A stretch of 42,982 nucleotides of DNA from an uncultured Oscillospiraceae bacterium (GCA_900549755.1 URPQ01000007.1:1-42982); one strand, 5' to 3'. Numbered from the stretch's first letter, positions 33,582 to 42,073 are shown. Notes: a model not told the origin generated them from the letters alone. Numbers and translations are program-made.

Positions 33582-34246
33582 AAAGGAAATACAAAGCGGT
33601 GATTTTTGTGGTTTTGGGAATAGTTCTTTTAATCGGCATTGCGGCGGTTTCTTTGAGCGTATATATGGTTAAGGCAACCGAAAAAAACATTTTTACTGCC
33701 GATACGTTTAAAAATGACGAAAAAGCGGACTGCATTTTAATTTTGGGCGCGGGTGTGAAGGACGACAAGCCTAAACCTATGCTGCGCGACAGGCTGCTTA
33801 CGGGCATTGAGCTTTATAAAAGCGGCGCGGCGGAAAAAATAATTATGAGCGGCGACCACGGCAGGGCGGACTATGACGAGGTGAACGTTATGCGCGCCTT
33901 TGCTTTGGAGCAGGGCGTAAGTGCGGAGGATATTTTCCTTGACCACGCGGGCTTTTCCACCTATGACAGCGTTTACCGCGCAAAAAATATTTTCGGTGCA
34001 GAAAATATTATAATAGTAAGCCAAAAATATCATTTATACCGCGCGCTTTACATTTCCGAAAAGCTCGATGTTAAGGCGGCGGGCGTATCAGCCAACCTTA
34101 ATACCTACGGCGGTCAGCTTAAAAGGGATATACGCGAAATAATAGCGCGGGATAAGGACTTTTTTAAGTGCATTGTAAAGCCCGAGGCTGAAATTATGGG
34201 CGATAAAATACCGCTTGACGGCGACGGCAGTATTACGCTCGGATAA
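33578..34246 (+). CDS. SanA/YdcF (DUF218) family membrane-anchored protein
   Basis: This 222-aa protein has one N-terminal membrane anchor (about residues 8-30) and an external DUF218 domain: DCILILGAGVKDDKPKPMLRDR, IIMSGDHGRADYDEVNVMR, DHAGFSTYDSVYRAKNIFG and SQKYHLYRALYIS. SanA in enteric bacteria affects envelope permeability to vancomycin; the biochemical activity is not established. The start overlaps the YigZ-family stop, so the two are coupled. No terminator is visible downstream. Confidence 0.87.
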   Translation: MKRKYKAVIFVVLGIVLLIGIAAVSLSVYMVKATEKNIFTADTFKNDEKADCILILGAGVKDDKPKPMLRDRLLTGIELYKSGAAEKIIMSGDHGRADYDEVNVMRAFALEQGVSAEDIFLDHAGFSTYDSVYRAKNIFGAENIIIVSQKYHLYRALYISEKLDVKAAGVSANLNTYGGQLKRDIREIIARDKDFFKCIVKPEAEIMGDKIPLDGDGSITLG

Positions 34247-34324
34247 AATTCAGAAAAAATTCAAAAAAATAGAGGTTTTTAAACATTTTCGTCTAATATA
34301 ATAAATAAAGGGGGAAAATGTCAT

Positions 34325-35320
34325 ATGAACGCAAGAGAAATAAGCGAACAAAACGAACGGCTTATACTGTGCAATAAAGCTATGTTCAGCAGTGAAACCG
34401 CAGGCAGAAAACTGCCTGAGGCAGAAAGCGACCTGCGCACTTGCTACCAGCGCGACCGCGACAGAATTATCCACTGCAAGGCGTTCAGAAGACTGAAACA
34501 CAAAACGCAGGTGTTTTTATCCCCCGAGTCCGACCATTACAGAACCCGCCTTACCCACACGCTTGAGGTAGCGCAGATAGCGCGAACCATAGCGCGGGCA
34601 TTAAGGCTTAATGAGGACCTGACCGAGGCGATAGCCCTGGGGCACGATTTAGGCCACACGCCGTTCGGTCATGCGGGCGAGCGGGCGCTACAGGAACTTA
34701 CGAGCACGGGCTTTACCCACTATGAGCAAAGCGTAAGGGTTTGCGAGAAAATTGAAAAGAACGGTAAGGGTCTTAACCTCACTGCTGAGGTGCTTGACGG
34801 AATCCTTCACCATACGCGCGGCGAGGAGGCACACACCTTAGAGGGCAGAATTGTCCGCACGGCGGACAGGGTAGCCTACATAAATCACGATATTGACGAC
34901 GCGGTGCGCGCGGGGGTAATAGCCGAAGGCGATATACCGCGCGATATTGCAGCGGCGCTGGGCGATACAAAAAGCCGCAGAATAAACACGCTTGTTGAGG
35001 CAATAGTTAAAAACAGCGACGATACAATTAAAATGGACGCCGAAACCGAGAAATATTACGATAAGCTGCACGAATTTCTGTTTGAAAGCGTTTATAAAAA
35101 CCCGGTTGCGAAATCCGAGGAAACAAAGGTATCGGGAATAGTGGAGGGGCTTATAAAATACTTTTTTAAAAACCCCGAAAAAATGCCGGAGGAATATTTA
35201 AAAATAGCGGCGGCAGAGGGCAAGGAGCGCGCCGTTACCGATTATATTGCGGGAATGACCGACCACTACGCCGTGACGGTATTTTCCGATATTTATATTC
35301 CTAAGGCGTGGTCAATTTAG
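34325..35320 (+). CDS. dgt: deoxyguanosinetriphosphate triphosphohydrolase-like HD protein
   Basis: This 331-aa HD-domain phosphohydrolase hydrolyses dNTPs to nucleoside and triphosphate. Metal ligands are His78 (THTLEV), His107-Asp108 (GHDLGHTPFGHAGE), and a further Asp near AYINHDIDDA. Length fits the short dGTPase-like group, whose substrate preference varies. A TATAAT lies about 30 nt upstream, with no good -35, and GGGGG precedes the ATG. It opens the run dgt-dnaG-rpoD, joining nucleotide pool control, priming and transcription initiation, an arrangement common in Clostridia. Confidence 0.92.
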   Translation: MNAREISEQNERLILCNKAMFSSETAGRKLPEAESDLRTCYQRDRDRIIHCKAFRRLKHKTQVFLSPESDHYRTRLTHTLEVAQIARTIARALRLNEDLTEAIALGHDLGHTPFGHAGERALQELTSTGFTHYEQSVRVCEKIEKNGKGLNLTAEVLDGILHHTRGEEAHTLEGRIVRTADRVAYINHDIDDAVRAGVIAEGDIPRDIAAALGDTKSRRINTLVEAIVKNSDDTIKMDAETEKYYDKLHEFLFESVYKNPVAKSEETKVSGIVEGLIKYFFKNPEKMPEEYLKIAAAEGKERAVTDYIAGMTDHYAVTVFSDIYIPKAWSI

Positions 35321-35354
35321 AAATATTAAAATATAAAAGCGAGGAGGCGGTTTT

Positions 35355-37124
35355 ATGATACCAGAGGACATTATAAACGAAATTAAATACCGTAACGATA
35401 TTGAAACCGCCATATCGCAGTATGTCAATTTAAAGCGGCGGGGCAAAAATCTCGTGGGGCTTTGCCCATTTCACAGTGAAAAAACGCCGTCCTTTACCGT
35501 TTACCCCGAAAACGGCTCGTTTTACTGCTTCGGCTGCGGCGTTGGGGGAGATGTCTTCACCTTTACGGGGCTTATTGAAAATCTTGATTATATAGAATCG
35601 GTTAAGCTTTTAGCCGAGCGCTCGGGAATAACCCTGCCGCAGGACGGCTATGACGACTCTATGCAGCGCCTTAAAAAGCGGATATACGATATTAACCGCG
35701 ATACCGCAAGATTTTTCCACGCCTTTTTAATGTCGCCGGGCGGCAAATGGGCGCTTGACTATTTAATGGGCAGAGGGCTGACTGTAAAAACAATAAAGCA
35801 CTTCGGGCTGGGCGCCGCGCCAGACAGCTGGGACGCGCTGATACACCACCTAAAGGAAAAGGGTTATACAGAGAGCGATATGCTCGCCGCAAACGTTATA
35901 GGCAAAAGCGAACGCGGCAGTCTTTACGACCGTTTCAGAAAGCGCGTAATGTTCCCCATAATAAACATACGCGGCAATATAGTCGCTTTCAGCGGCAGGG
36001 CTATGCCGGGCGAGGATAAGCAGGGCGGAAAATACGTAAACACGGCGGATACGCCCGTTTACAAAAAGAGCGAAAACCTTTTCGGCATAAATTTTGCGAA
36101 AAATGTTTGCTCCGAGCGCGTAATATTGGTTGAGGGCAATATGGACGTAATATCCCTGCACCAGGCGGGCTTTGAAAACACCGTAGCCCCCTTAGGCACG
36201 GCGTTTACTACCGAGCAGGCAAACCTGCTTTCGCGCTATACAAAGGAAATTGTGCTTATGCTCGACGCCGACGCGGCGGGGCAAAAGGCGGTGCACAGGG
36301 CTTCCGAATTGCTTGAAAATACGGGGCTTTCCGTTAGGGTGGTAGTAGTACCCGACGGCAAGGACCCCGACGAATATATAAAGAAAAACGGTAAAGAGCG
36401 CTTTGCGGCGCTGCTTGAGGGAGCGGTAAGCGATATGGAGTATAAGCTGCTTACCGCCGCAAAGGATATAAACCTTGATAATGAGGACGGCAGGCTTAAA
36501 TATTTAGCCGCCGCAGCGGAAATAATAGCCGCGTCGGACGATATTATGACGCGGGATATTTACATAGGCAGGCTTTCGGAAAAGTACGGCGTTTCAAGAA
36601 CCGCGCTAAACGCCAGAATTGAAGAGCTGCGCAAAAGAAACCGCCGCCAAAAGCAGAAAAAGGAAATATCCGATATTATTCGACCGAAATTTACAAAGGA
36701 CGACATAAACCCCGAAAGGCGGAAATCGGTAAAGGGCACGGCGGCAGAGGAAACGCTTATAGCGGTGCTGCTTAAAAACCCCGATTTTTACAAAATTGCA
36801 GCTGAAAAGCTTCCGCCCGAAAAAATGCTCACCTCGCTTAACCGCAGGATATACGAAACCATACTTTCGGTGCTGGAGCGCGGCGGCACGCTTGATATTT
36901 CAGCGTTTGCCGAAAAGCTGCTGCCGGCTGAAATAGGGTATCTTGTTTCCCTGCAAAACAGCGAAAAAGCGGGTAAAAACCCCGAAATTGTATTAAAAGA
37001 TTGCATAGGGGTAATATTAGAAGAGGATATGCTGCTGGAGTCTTCCGAAAAGTCGGAAAATTCGGTTGAAGAATGGGCAGCGGGTCTTCAGAATCTTATC
37101 GATAAAAAAGTGAGAGGAAAGTAA
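35355..37124 (+). CDS. dnaG: DNA primase
   Basis: This 589-aa primase makes RNA primers for replication. The N-terminal CHC2 zinc finger shows LCPFHSEKTPSF with FYCFGCGVGGDV. The RNA polymerase core includes GRAMPGEDKQGGKYVNT, the TOPRIM centre VILVEGNMDVISLHQAG and MLDADAAGQKA, and the C-terminal helicase-binding domain begins near residue 440. GAGGAGG precedes the ATG. rpoD follows after 3 nt. Confidence 0.97.
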   Translation: MIPEDIINEIKYRNDIETAISQYVNLKRRGKNLVGLCPFHSEKTPSFTVYPENGSFYCFGCGVGGDVFTFTGLIENLDYIESVKLLAERSGITLPQDGYDDSMQRLKKRIYDINRDTARFFHAFLMSPGGKWALDYLMGRGLTVKTIKHFGLGAAPDSWDALIHHLKEKGYTESDMLAANVIGKSERGSLYDRFRKRVMFPIINIRGNIVAFSGRAMPGEDKQGGKYVNTADTPVYKKSENLFGINFAKNVCSERVILVEGNMDVISLHQAGFENTVAPLGTAFTTEQANLLSRYTKEIVLMLDADAAGQKAVHRASELLENTGLSVRVVVVPDGKDPDEYIKKNGKERFAALLEGAVSDMEYKLLTAAKDINLDNEDGRLKYLAAAAEIIAASDDIMTRDIYIGRLSEKYGVSRTALNARIEELRKRNRRQKQKKEISDIIRPKFTKDDINPERRKSVKGTAAEETLIAVLLKNPDFYKIAAEKLPPEKMLTSLNRRIYETILSVLERGGTLDISAFAEKLLPAEIGYLVSLQNSEKAGKNPEIVLKDCIGVILEEDMLLESSEKSENSVEEWAAGLQNLIDKKVRGK

Positions 37125-37127
37125 ACA

Positions 37128-38195
37128 ATGGAAAAGAACAAAAAAACAGAGGAAATTAAAGAGAACACCGCGGCAGAGACCGACGCCTTTGAATCGGAGG
37201 AGGACAGAAACCTTACGATAGACGATATTGAAAACGCGCCCGACGACCCCGAGGAGCTTTTTTCGGAGCCGCCCACTCTTGATATTGATTTTGACGAGGA
37301 ACCGACCGACGACGAATTAAAGCTTGAGGAAATGGACGTTGACGCGCTTGACGACCTTTCCTTTGATAATATGAACCTCGACGACCCGGTTAAAATTTAT
37401 CTGCGCGAGATAGGCAGGGTGCCGCTGCTTTCCTCTGATGAGGAGGTTGAGCTTGCGGTTAAAATTTCCGAGGGCGACGCATATGCAAAGCAGCGCCTTA
37501 CCGAGGCGAATTTACGCCTTGTTGTAAGCATTGCAAAAAAGTATGTGGGCAGGGGTATGTATTTCCTCGACCTTATTCAAGAGGGCAACGTGGGACTTAT
37601 TAAGGCGGTTGATAAGTTTGATTATCAAAAGGGCTTTAAATTTTCAACCTACGCCACCTGGTGGATAAGGCAGGCTATAACCCGCGCCATAGCAGACCAG
37701 GCGAGAACCATACGTATTCCGGTGCATATGGTGGAGACGATCAACCGTCTTAAAAAGGTGCAAAGCCAGCTTTTGCACGAAAACGGTGTTGAACCGAGCG
37801 AGGAGCTTATTGCGGAAAAAATGGATCTGCCGGTTGAGCGCGTGCGTGAGATAATGCGCGTGGCGCAGGAGCCTGTTTCAATGGAAACCCCAATAGGACC
37901 CGAGGAGGACTCGCGCCTGATGGACTTCATACGCGATGAGGACGCTTTAGCACCCGATGAGGCGGCGCTTAAAACAATAACCAATGAGGATATTGACGGC
38001 GTGCTTAAAACCCTTACCCCGAGAGAGGAATCGGTTATACGTCTGCGCTTCGGCTTGCAGGACGGCAGGTGCCACACGCTTGAAGAGGTAGGCTCGGAAT
38101 TTAATGTAACAAGAGAGCGTATTCGCCAGATTGAGGCGAAGGCGCTCAGAAAGCTGCGCCACCCGGTACGCAGCAATAAATTCAAGGAAAGATAA
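37128..38195 (+). CDS. rpoD: primary sigma factor RpoD/SigA
   Basis: This 355-aa housekeeping sigma factor has a very acidic N-terminal region (about 1-85). Region 1.2 (DDPVKIYLREIGRVPLLSSD), region 2 with LRLVVSIAKKYVGRGMYFLD and the -10-binding FSTYATWWIRQAI, region 3, and region 4 ending in the helix-turn-helix TLEEVGSEFNVTRERIRQIE follow. It would recognise the TTGACA/TATAAT promoters seen across the window. The position after dnaG is the standard one. Confidence 0.98.
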   Translation: MEKNKKTEEIKENTAAETDAFESEEDRNLTIDDIENAPDDPEELFSEPPTLDIDFDEEPTDDELKLEEMDVDALDDLSFDNMNLDDPVKIYLREIGRVPLLSSDEEVELAVKISEGDAYAKQRLTEANLRLVVSIAKKYVGRGMYFLDLIQEGNVGLIKAVDKFDYQKGFKFSTYATWWIRQAITRAIADQARTIRIPVHMVETINRLKKVQSQLLHENGVEPSEELIAEKMDLPVERVREIMRVAQEPVSMETPIGPEEDSRLMDFIRDEDALAPDEAALKTITNEDIDGVLKTLTPREESVIRLRFGLQDGRCHTLEEVGSEFNVTRERIRQIEAKALRKLRHPVRSNKFKER

Positions 38196-38209
38196 GAGGC
38201 ATAAAAGCA

Positions 38210-38467
38210 ATGGAATTTTCATATAAAACTAAGGGAGTATGTTCAAGAGGAATCCTTATTGACGTAGAGGACGGAATTTTAAAAAGCGTCAGGTTCGACG
38301 GCGGCTGCAGCGGAAACACGCAGGGCGTAGCAAGGCTTGTAGAGGGAATGAAGATTGATGACGTTATAGACCGCCTTGCCGATATTAAATGCGGATTCAA
38401 GAATACCTCGTGCCCCGCGCAGCTGGCGGAGGCGCTAAAGGAATATAAAGCCGCAAAGGGTGAGTAA
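38210..38467 (+). CDS. TSCPD-domain small protein
   Basis: This 85-aa protein is a free-standing TSCPD domain, named for the motif seen here as NTSCPAQLAEAL near the end. It also has a GGCSGNTQGVARL stretch and a third cysteine pair (VCSRG, IKCGF), consistent with metal binding. The domain also occurs at the C-terminus of B12-dependent ribonucleotide reductases; the free-standing form has no assigned function. AGAGG precedes the ATG. It follows rpoD by 14 nt and is followed by an unknown gene after 2 nt. Confidence 0.88.
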   Translation: MEFSYKTKGVCSRGILIDVEDGILKSVRFDGGCSGNTQGVARLVEGMKIDDVIDRLADIKCGFKNTSCPAQLAEALKEYKAAKGE

Positions 38468-38469
38468 AT

Positions 38470-39012
38470 TTGTGTTCGGACAGCGATATTAAAATTGCGG
38501 GGGATAAGCCCTCGCAGGAAATAAAAAAGCGCAGAGAAAGTACGGGTCAGCCCGAAACGCTTAAAAAGGACGATATAAAAAACGCCCGCGAGTGGGGCGC
38601 GGTTATTGCGCGCAAATTTATAGCGGACGCGCATGATACCGCCGAGGGCGCAGAGCCTGATAACAGTGAAATGATAATTCAGCGCCGGCTGCTTTTATCC
38701 TTTACGGCAACCGTGGGCTTTGAGCAGTTCTGCCGTGACGACGCTTTGTGCGGCATAGCGCAGAAAAGCTTTATTGATACCGTGAAAAAAGCCGACCCCG
38801 AGCTTTACCGCTCGGCGGGTGATACGGGGGCTTTCTCGTTTTATTACTTAGCCTACCGCCGCGGCAGTGAAATAGACCGCCGCATAGGTCAGACCTTTGC
38901 AATGCTATGCTCGCACGATGGTGACCCGGTTTACCAGGAGCTCGGTGAGGCGCTTTACTGCTGGTTTTTATCGGCAGTAAGAAAGGCGGCAACAGAGCTA
39001 GGTCTCAGATAA
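38470..39012 (+). CDS. 180-aa protein of unknown function in the rpoD operon
   Basis: I do not recognise a named function. The start is TTG at 38470 with GGGTGAG about 7 nt upstream. The first 45 residues are charged and probably flexible. From about 65 the protein is helical, with IIQRRLLLSFTATVGFEQF, AFSFYYLAYRRG, IGQTFAMLCSHDGDPVYQEL and YCWFLSAVRKAATE. No membrane segment or signal peptide is present. The GQTFAML and HDGDPVY part may be a helical bundle surface. It lies 2 nt after the TSCPD gene and before a strong terminator, so it is the last gene of the dgt-rpoD unit. Confidence 0.75.
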   Translation: MCSDSDIKIAGDKPSQEIKKRRESTGQPETLKKDDIKNAREWGAVIARKFIADAHDTAEGAEPDNSEMIIQRRLLLSFTATVGFEQFCRDDALCGIAQKSFIDTVKKADPELYRSAGDTGAFSFYYLAYRRGSEIDRRIGQTFAMLCSHDGDPVYQELGEALYCWFLSAVRKAATELGLR

Positions 39013-39020
39013 ATCAACAA

Positions 39021-39062
39021 TGCCCTGCCCGAAAAGGTATACTTTTGGGCAGGGCAATTTTT
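39021..39062 (+). terminator. terminator of the rpoD operon
   Basis: TGCCCTGCCC (39021-39030) pairs with GGGCAGGGCA (39047-39056), extended by AAAAG/CTTTT across one bulged G, and is followed by ATTTTTG. Confidence 0.9.
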
Positions 39063-39292
39063 GTGCATACTAAAGACATAAGTTACTTCCCGTCGAATTA
39101 GCTTATTGCCTTTTCGGGAAGGGCATATTTTCATATCACCGTTTTTATTTTTTAAAATTATATCATATATGGTGTATGATTGCAAATATTTATAAATCGG
39201 GAAAAGCCTTTTTGAAAAGGAAGAATTTGATTATGAAACCGCAATAAGAAATTAAGAAATATGGATTGCCGCACCGAAAGGCTTTTTAATAC
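39063..39292. other. AT-rich intergenic stretch, no gene seen
   Basis: Between two convergent operons. It holds a partial inverted copy of the terminator arm (minus-strand GCCCTTCCCGAAAAGG at about 39108-39123, compared with GCCCTGCCCGAAAAGG at 39022-39037), a hairpin ATCATATA-TGG-TGTATGAT (39162-39180) and CCTTTT-TG-AAAAGG (about 39207-39220). No ORF with a credible start and no RNA gene was recognised. Confidence 0.5.
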
Positions 39293-39322
39293 AAAAACCC
39301 CGAGGCTGTAACAGCTTCGGGG
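39293..39322 (-). terminator. terminator of rplM-rpsI
   Basis: An 11-bp stem with one wobble (39298-39308 and 39312-39322, 3-nt loop) is followed on the minus strand by five T (39297-39293). Confidence 0.9.
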
Positions 39323-39347
39323 ATGGATTTTTCTGAAATAACAGAAA

Positions 39348-39746
39348 TTATCTCTTTGAGAACTGCGGAGCACGACGAGCGCCCTTGAGACCGTACTTCT
39401 TTCTTTCCTTCATACGCGGATCGCGTGTGAGGAAACCGGCCTTTTTAAGCTCTGCGCGGAGCTCGGCATCAGACTGGAGCAGCGCACGGGAAATACCGTG
39501 GCGAATAGCGCCTGCCTGACCGGTAACGCCGCCGCCTGCAACGCGGCAAACAACGTCAAACTTATCGGCAGTGCCAGTAAGAACGAGGGGCTGACGAACT
39601 ATGAGCTTGAGTGTTTCAAGACCGAAGTAATCATCAATATCCCTATCGTTTACGGTAACCTTTCCGGTACCTGCATAAAGACGAACACGGGCAACAGAAC
39701 TCTTTCTTCTGCCTGTTCCGTAGAAATAAGGCTTTGCTTCAAACAT
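39348..39746 (-). CDS. rpsI: 30S ribosomal protein S9
   Basis: This 132-aa ribosomal protein has the expected YGTGRRKSSVARVRLYAGTG start, GGGVTGQAGAIRHGISRALL in the middle and the basic C-terminal tail KYGLKGARRAPQFSKR, whose last residues reach the P-site tRNA. It follows rplM by 17 nt in the conserved rplM-rpsI pair and ends at a strong terminator. Confidence 0.98.
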   Translation of the reverse strand: MFEAKPYFYGTGRRKSSVARVRLYAGTGKVTVNDRDIDDYFGLETLKLIVRQPLVLTGTADKFDVVCRVAGGGVTGQAGAIRHGISRALLQSDAELRAELKKAGFLTRDPRMKERKKYGLKGARRAPQFSKR

Positions 39747-39763
39747 TGTTTCTGTCTCCCTTC

Positions 39764-40192
39764 TTAAAATTCAAGCTTTTCGGGCTTTTGGGCAACCTGA
39801 GCGTACTCGGTGCCGCTGTAAATGTGAAGTCTGGTAAGAGCCTTGCGGCCGATCGTAGTATCCGGCACCATACCCTTAACGGCAAGCTCCATAGCGAGCT
39901 CGGGGCGGGTCTTCATAAGAGAGGAATACTTAACCTCTTTAAGACCGCCGATATAGCCGGTGTGACGGCGATAGAACTTCTTTTCAAGCTTTTTACCTGT
40001 TAAAACCGCTTTATCAGCATTGATAACGACAACATGGTCGCCGCAATCGACATGGGGAGTAAACTCCGGCTTTAACTTTCCGCGAAGAATATCCGCAACC
40101 TTGGTGGCGGTACGTCCGAGCGGTCTGTCGGCAGCGTCGATTATATACCATTTACGCTGAATTTCAGCAGGTTTTGCCATAAATGTAGACAT
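39764..40192 (-). CDS. rplM: 50S ribosomal protein L13
   Basis: This 142-aa ribosomal protein has the usual RKWYIIDAADRPLGRTAT start, the GDHVVVINADKAVLTGKK segment and the KGMVPDTTIGRKALTRLHIY end. GGAGG lies 9 nt before the ATG. It is first of the rplM-rpsI pair. The leader is about 45 nt, too short for a long L13 leader RNA. Confidence 0.98.
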   Translation of the reverse strand: MSTFMAKPAEIQRKWYIIDAADRPLGRTATKVADILRGKLKPEFTPHVDCGDHVVVINADKAVLTGKKLEKKFYRRHTGYIGGLKEVKYSSLMKTRPELAMELAVKGMVPDTTIGRKALTRLHIYSGTEYAQVAQKPEKLEF

Positions 40193-40240
40193 AATTCAAA
40201 ACCTCCAAAAAATTTTACATTTTATTTAAACAGCTAAGTT

Positions 40241-40269
40241 ATAATACCACAGCCGAGAGGTAATGTCAA
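40241..40269 (-). promoter_or_regulatory. promoter of rplM-rpsI
   Basis: Minus strand TTGACA (40264-40269), 17 bp ending TGTGG and TATTAT (40241-40246). An AT-rich palindrome TTTAAATT-TT-AATTTAAA (40280-40297) lies just upstream and may act as an UP element. Confidence 0.8.
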
Positions 40270-40365
40270 CACAAAATTTTTTAAATTTTAATTTAAAGTT
40301 CGCAATCTCTGTTTTTCTTTAAAATGCTCCGCTTTTCTCTTGTTTTCTCATTTGCCATTTTTAAA

Positions 40366-40947
40366 TTATTTTAAGCCCAAAATCTTTTTTACCTGGGGCA
40401 GACGGAAAATAATTGCTGCGGCAACAAGGGTTATTACAAGCTCGGGGAGCATATAAGAGCCGTTGTAGGCTGCGGAATACAGCCATACGTTGTTGAATTT
40501 ATCCGCCCATTTTTCGGGAATACCGAAAAGAATAGCGCCCGAAAACAGGTGCGAAACGAAGCGCAGCACGAACACAAGCGAAATGCCCGCAAGTGTTCCC
40601 GCATAACCCTTTTTCGCAAATGCGCCTGCAAAGCCCAAAACGGTAAAGGGAATCAGGTAATCAAGAAAAATACTGCCTACAAGGTATGCGGCGGTAAGAC
40701 CCCAACCGAGAAGACCGTCAAGCGTTATTCCGAAGAAAAGCTGAATGAGCGAGTAAACGAATGAGGAACCTACGCCCCATTTAAGCCCTAAGGAAATAGA
40801 TATTACTACTATCGGCAGCATGCTTAAAAGGGTTACGGCGCCGCCGAGGGGCAGCTCGTATATCTTTATAAGGCTGAGGGCGGACGCCAGCGCCACCATA
40901 ACGGCGCTGAAGGTCAGTTTGTAGACGGGTTTGTTTTTTGTTTCCAT
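40366..40947 (-). CDS. thiT: energy-coupled thiamine transporter ThiT
   Basis: This 193-aa membrane S component of an ECF transporter binds thiamine and works with the shared ECF ATPase module, which is not in this window. It has six hydrophobic segments; the ThiT signature is clear in VLRFVSHLFSGAILFG and in YSAAYNGSYMLPELVIT near the end. AAGGAG precedes the ATG. A TPP riboswitch and terminator lie directly upstream, so thiamine availability should control it. No clear terminator follows the gene. Confidence 0.94.
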   Translation of the reverse strand: METKNKPVYKLTFSAVMVALASALSLIKIYELPLGGAVTLLSMLPIVVISISLGLKWGVGSSFVYSLIQLFFGITLDGLLGWGLTAAYLVGSIFLDYLIPFTVLGFAGAFAKKGYAGTLAGISLVFVLRFVSHLFSGAILFGIPEKWADKFNNVWLYSAAYNGSYMLPELVITLVAAAIIFRLPQVKKILGLK

Positions 40948-40985
40948 TTTTTCAACACTCCTTTTATATATCGCAATTACCTGCG

Positions 40986-41013
40986 AAAAAAGCCGCAGGC
41001 AAAGACCTGCGGC
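40986..41013 (-). terminator. riboswitch-controlled terminator before thiT
   Basis: GCCGCAGG (40992-40999) and CCTGCGGC (41006-41013) form an 8-bp stem with a 6-nt loop, followed on the minus strand by six T (40991-40986). It lies 16 nt after the aptamer, as the expression platform. Confidence 0.88.
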
Positions 41014-41029
41014 AATACTGTTAGCGTAT

Positions 41030-41122
41030 TTTCCTACGACGGCATTATCCGTATCAGGTCATAGGTCGAAATCATAGCAAAAAGCGGACTTCCTCTCAGC
41101 CTGAGTTTCATCAAGCTCCCTA
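41030..41122 (-). ncRNA. TPP riboswitch
   Basis: Read on the minus strand, this leader has the THI-box features in order: a closing GGGAGC segment, GCTGAGAGGAA, then ACCTGAT, GGATAATGCCG and GTAGGAAA. These match the conserved pyrimidine- and pyrophosphate-sensor loops. Binding of thiamine pyrophosphate should favour the terminator just downstream and shut off thiT. Confidence 0.95.
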
Positions 41123-41134
41123 AATTGCACTGCT

Positions 41135-41163
41135 ATTATAGCATTATGTACAGGCTATGTCAA
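41135..41163 (-). promoter_or_regulatory. consensus promoter of the thiT leader
   Basis: TTGACA (41158-41163), exactly 17 bp, TATAAT (41135-41140): both boxes perfect. Transcription begins just ahead of the aptamer. Confidence 0.92.
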
Positions 41164-41191
41164 TCATTTGCGAAAAAATAAATTTTAACAG

Positions 41192-41220
41192 TTGCGGCGG
41201 GGCTTGAAATGTGGTATTAT
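41192..41220 (+). promoter_or_regulatory. promoter of the murI operon
   Basis: TTGCGG (41192-41197), 17 bp ending TGTGG and TATTAT (41215-41220), about 31 nt before the murI ATG. Confidence 0.7.
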
Positions 41221-41251
41221 AAACTGGAATATGAAACAAGGGGTTGATTGC

Positions 41252-42073
41252 ATGGCGGACGGTCGTGCAATAGGGGTTTTCGATTCGGGGCTCGGCGGGC
41301 TTACAGTGGCTCGGGAGCTTATACGAGAGCTGCCGCATGAGGATATTACCTACTTCGGCGACACTGCAAGGGTGCCTTACGGCAACCGCAGCCGCGAGAC
41401 TATAAGAAAATACGCGGCGGAGGACGAAAACTTTTTACTGCGGCATAATGTAAAGCTTATAGTAGCCGCCTGCGGAACGGTATCATCCGTTGCGGCGGAC
41501 AGTGCCGAAAAGCTTCCCGTACCTTTTTTTGAAATGGTGACCTACGCTGCTGCGGCTGCCGCAGCAGCCACAAAAAACGGTAAAATAGGGGTTATAGGCA
41601 CGCCGGCTACCGTAAACAGCGGCAGCCACAAAAGGGAAATACTTAAATTAAAGCCGGACGCGGAAATAACCGCGTGCAGCTGCCCGCTTTTTGTTCCGCT
41701 TGTAGAGGAGGGCTGGTTTTCGCCAGAGGACGCGGTGGTAAAGGGAACGGTAGCCCGCTACCTTGAGCCTGTAAAGGCGGCGGGGGTAGACACGCTGATT
41801 CTCGGCTGCACCCACTACCCGGTGCTTGAAAGTGCCGTAAGGAACTTTATGGGCGAGGGCGTTACGCTTATAAACCCGGGCGTTGCAGTGGCGCAGGCGG
41901 TGAAAAAATATCTTGAAAAAGCACAGGCGGCAAACGAAACGGAAGAAAACGGAACGCACAGATTTTTTGTTACCGATAAGCCGGGGTCTTTCAAGAAAAC
42001 CGCCTCGGTGCTTTTGGGTGAGGAAATAGACGACCGAAAGGTTGAACAGGTGGATTTGAACAGCTTATGTTAA
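41252..42073 (+). CDS. murI: glutamate racemase
   Basis: This 273-aa cofactor-independent racemase makes D-glutamate for peptidoglycan. Both catalytic cysteines are present: Cys74 and Cys186 (GCTHYP). The N-terminal FDSGLGGLTV and FGDTARVPYG are typical. The first motif reads ACGTVS instead of the usual ACNTAS, so the substrate-binding Asn is Gly75. An alanine-rich stretch follows at about 99-106. The ATG at 41252 with AAGGGG 8 nt upstream is preferred; the longer frame adds 20 unmatched residues. The stop overlaps the next gene. Confidence 0.93.
   Translation: MADGRAIGVFDSGLGGLTVARELIRELPHEDITYFGDTARVPYGNRSRETIRKYAAEDENFLLRHNVKLIVAACGTVSSVAADSAEKLPVPFFEMVTYAAAAAAAATKNGKIGVIGTPATVNSGSHKREILKLKPDAEITACSCPLFVPLVEEGWFSPEDAVVKGTVARYLEPVKAAGVDTLILGCTHYPVLESAVRNFMGEGVTLINPGVAVAQAVKKYLEKAQAANETEENGTHRFFVTDKPGSFKKTASVLLGEEIDDRKVEQVDLNSLC

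Noticed and set aside
40193..40240. L13 leader RNA before rplM
   Set aside because: The leader from the promoter to the ATG is only about 45 nt, with no stable structure.
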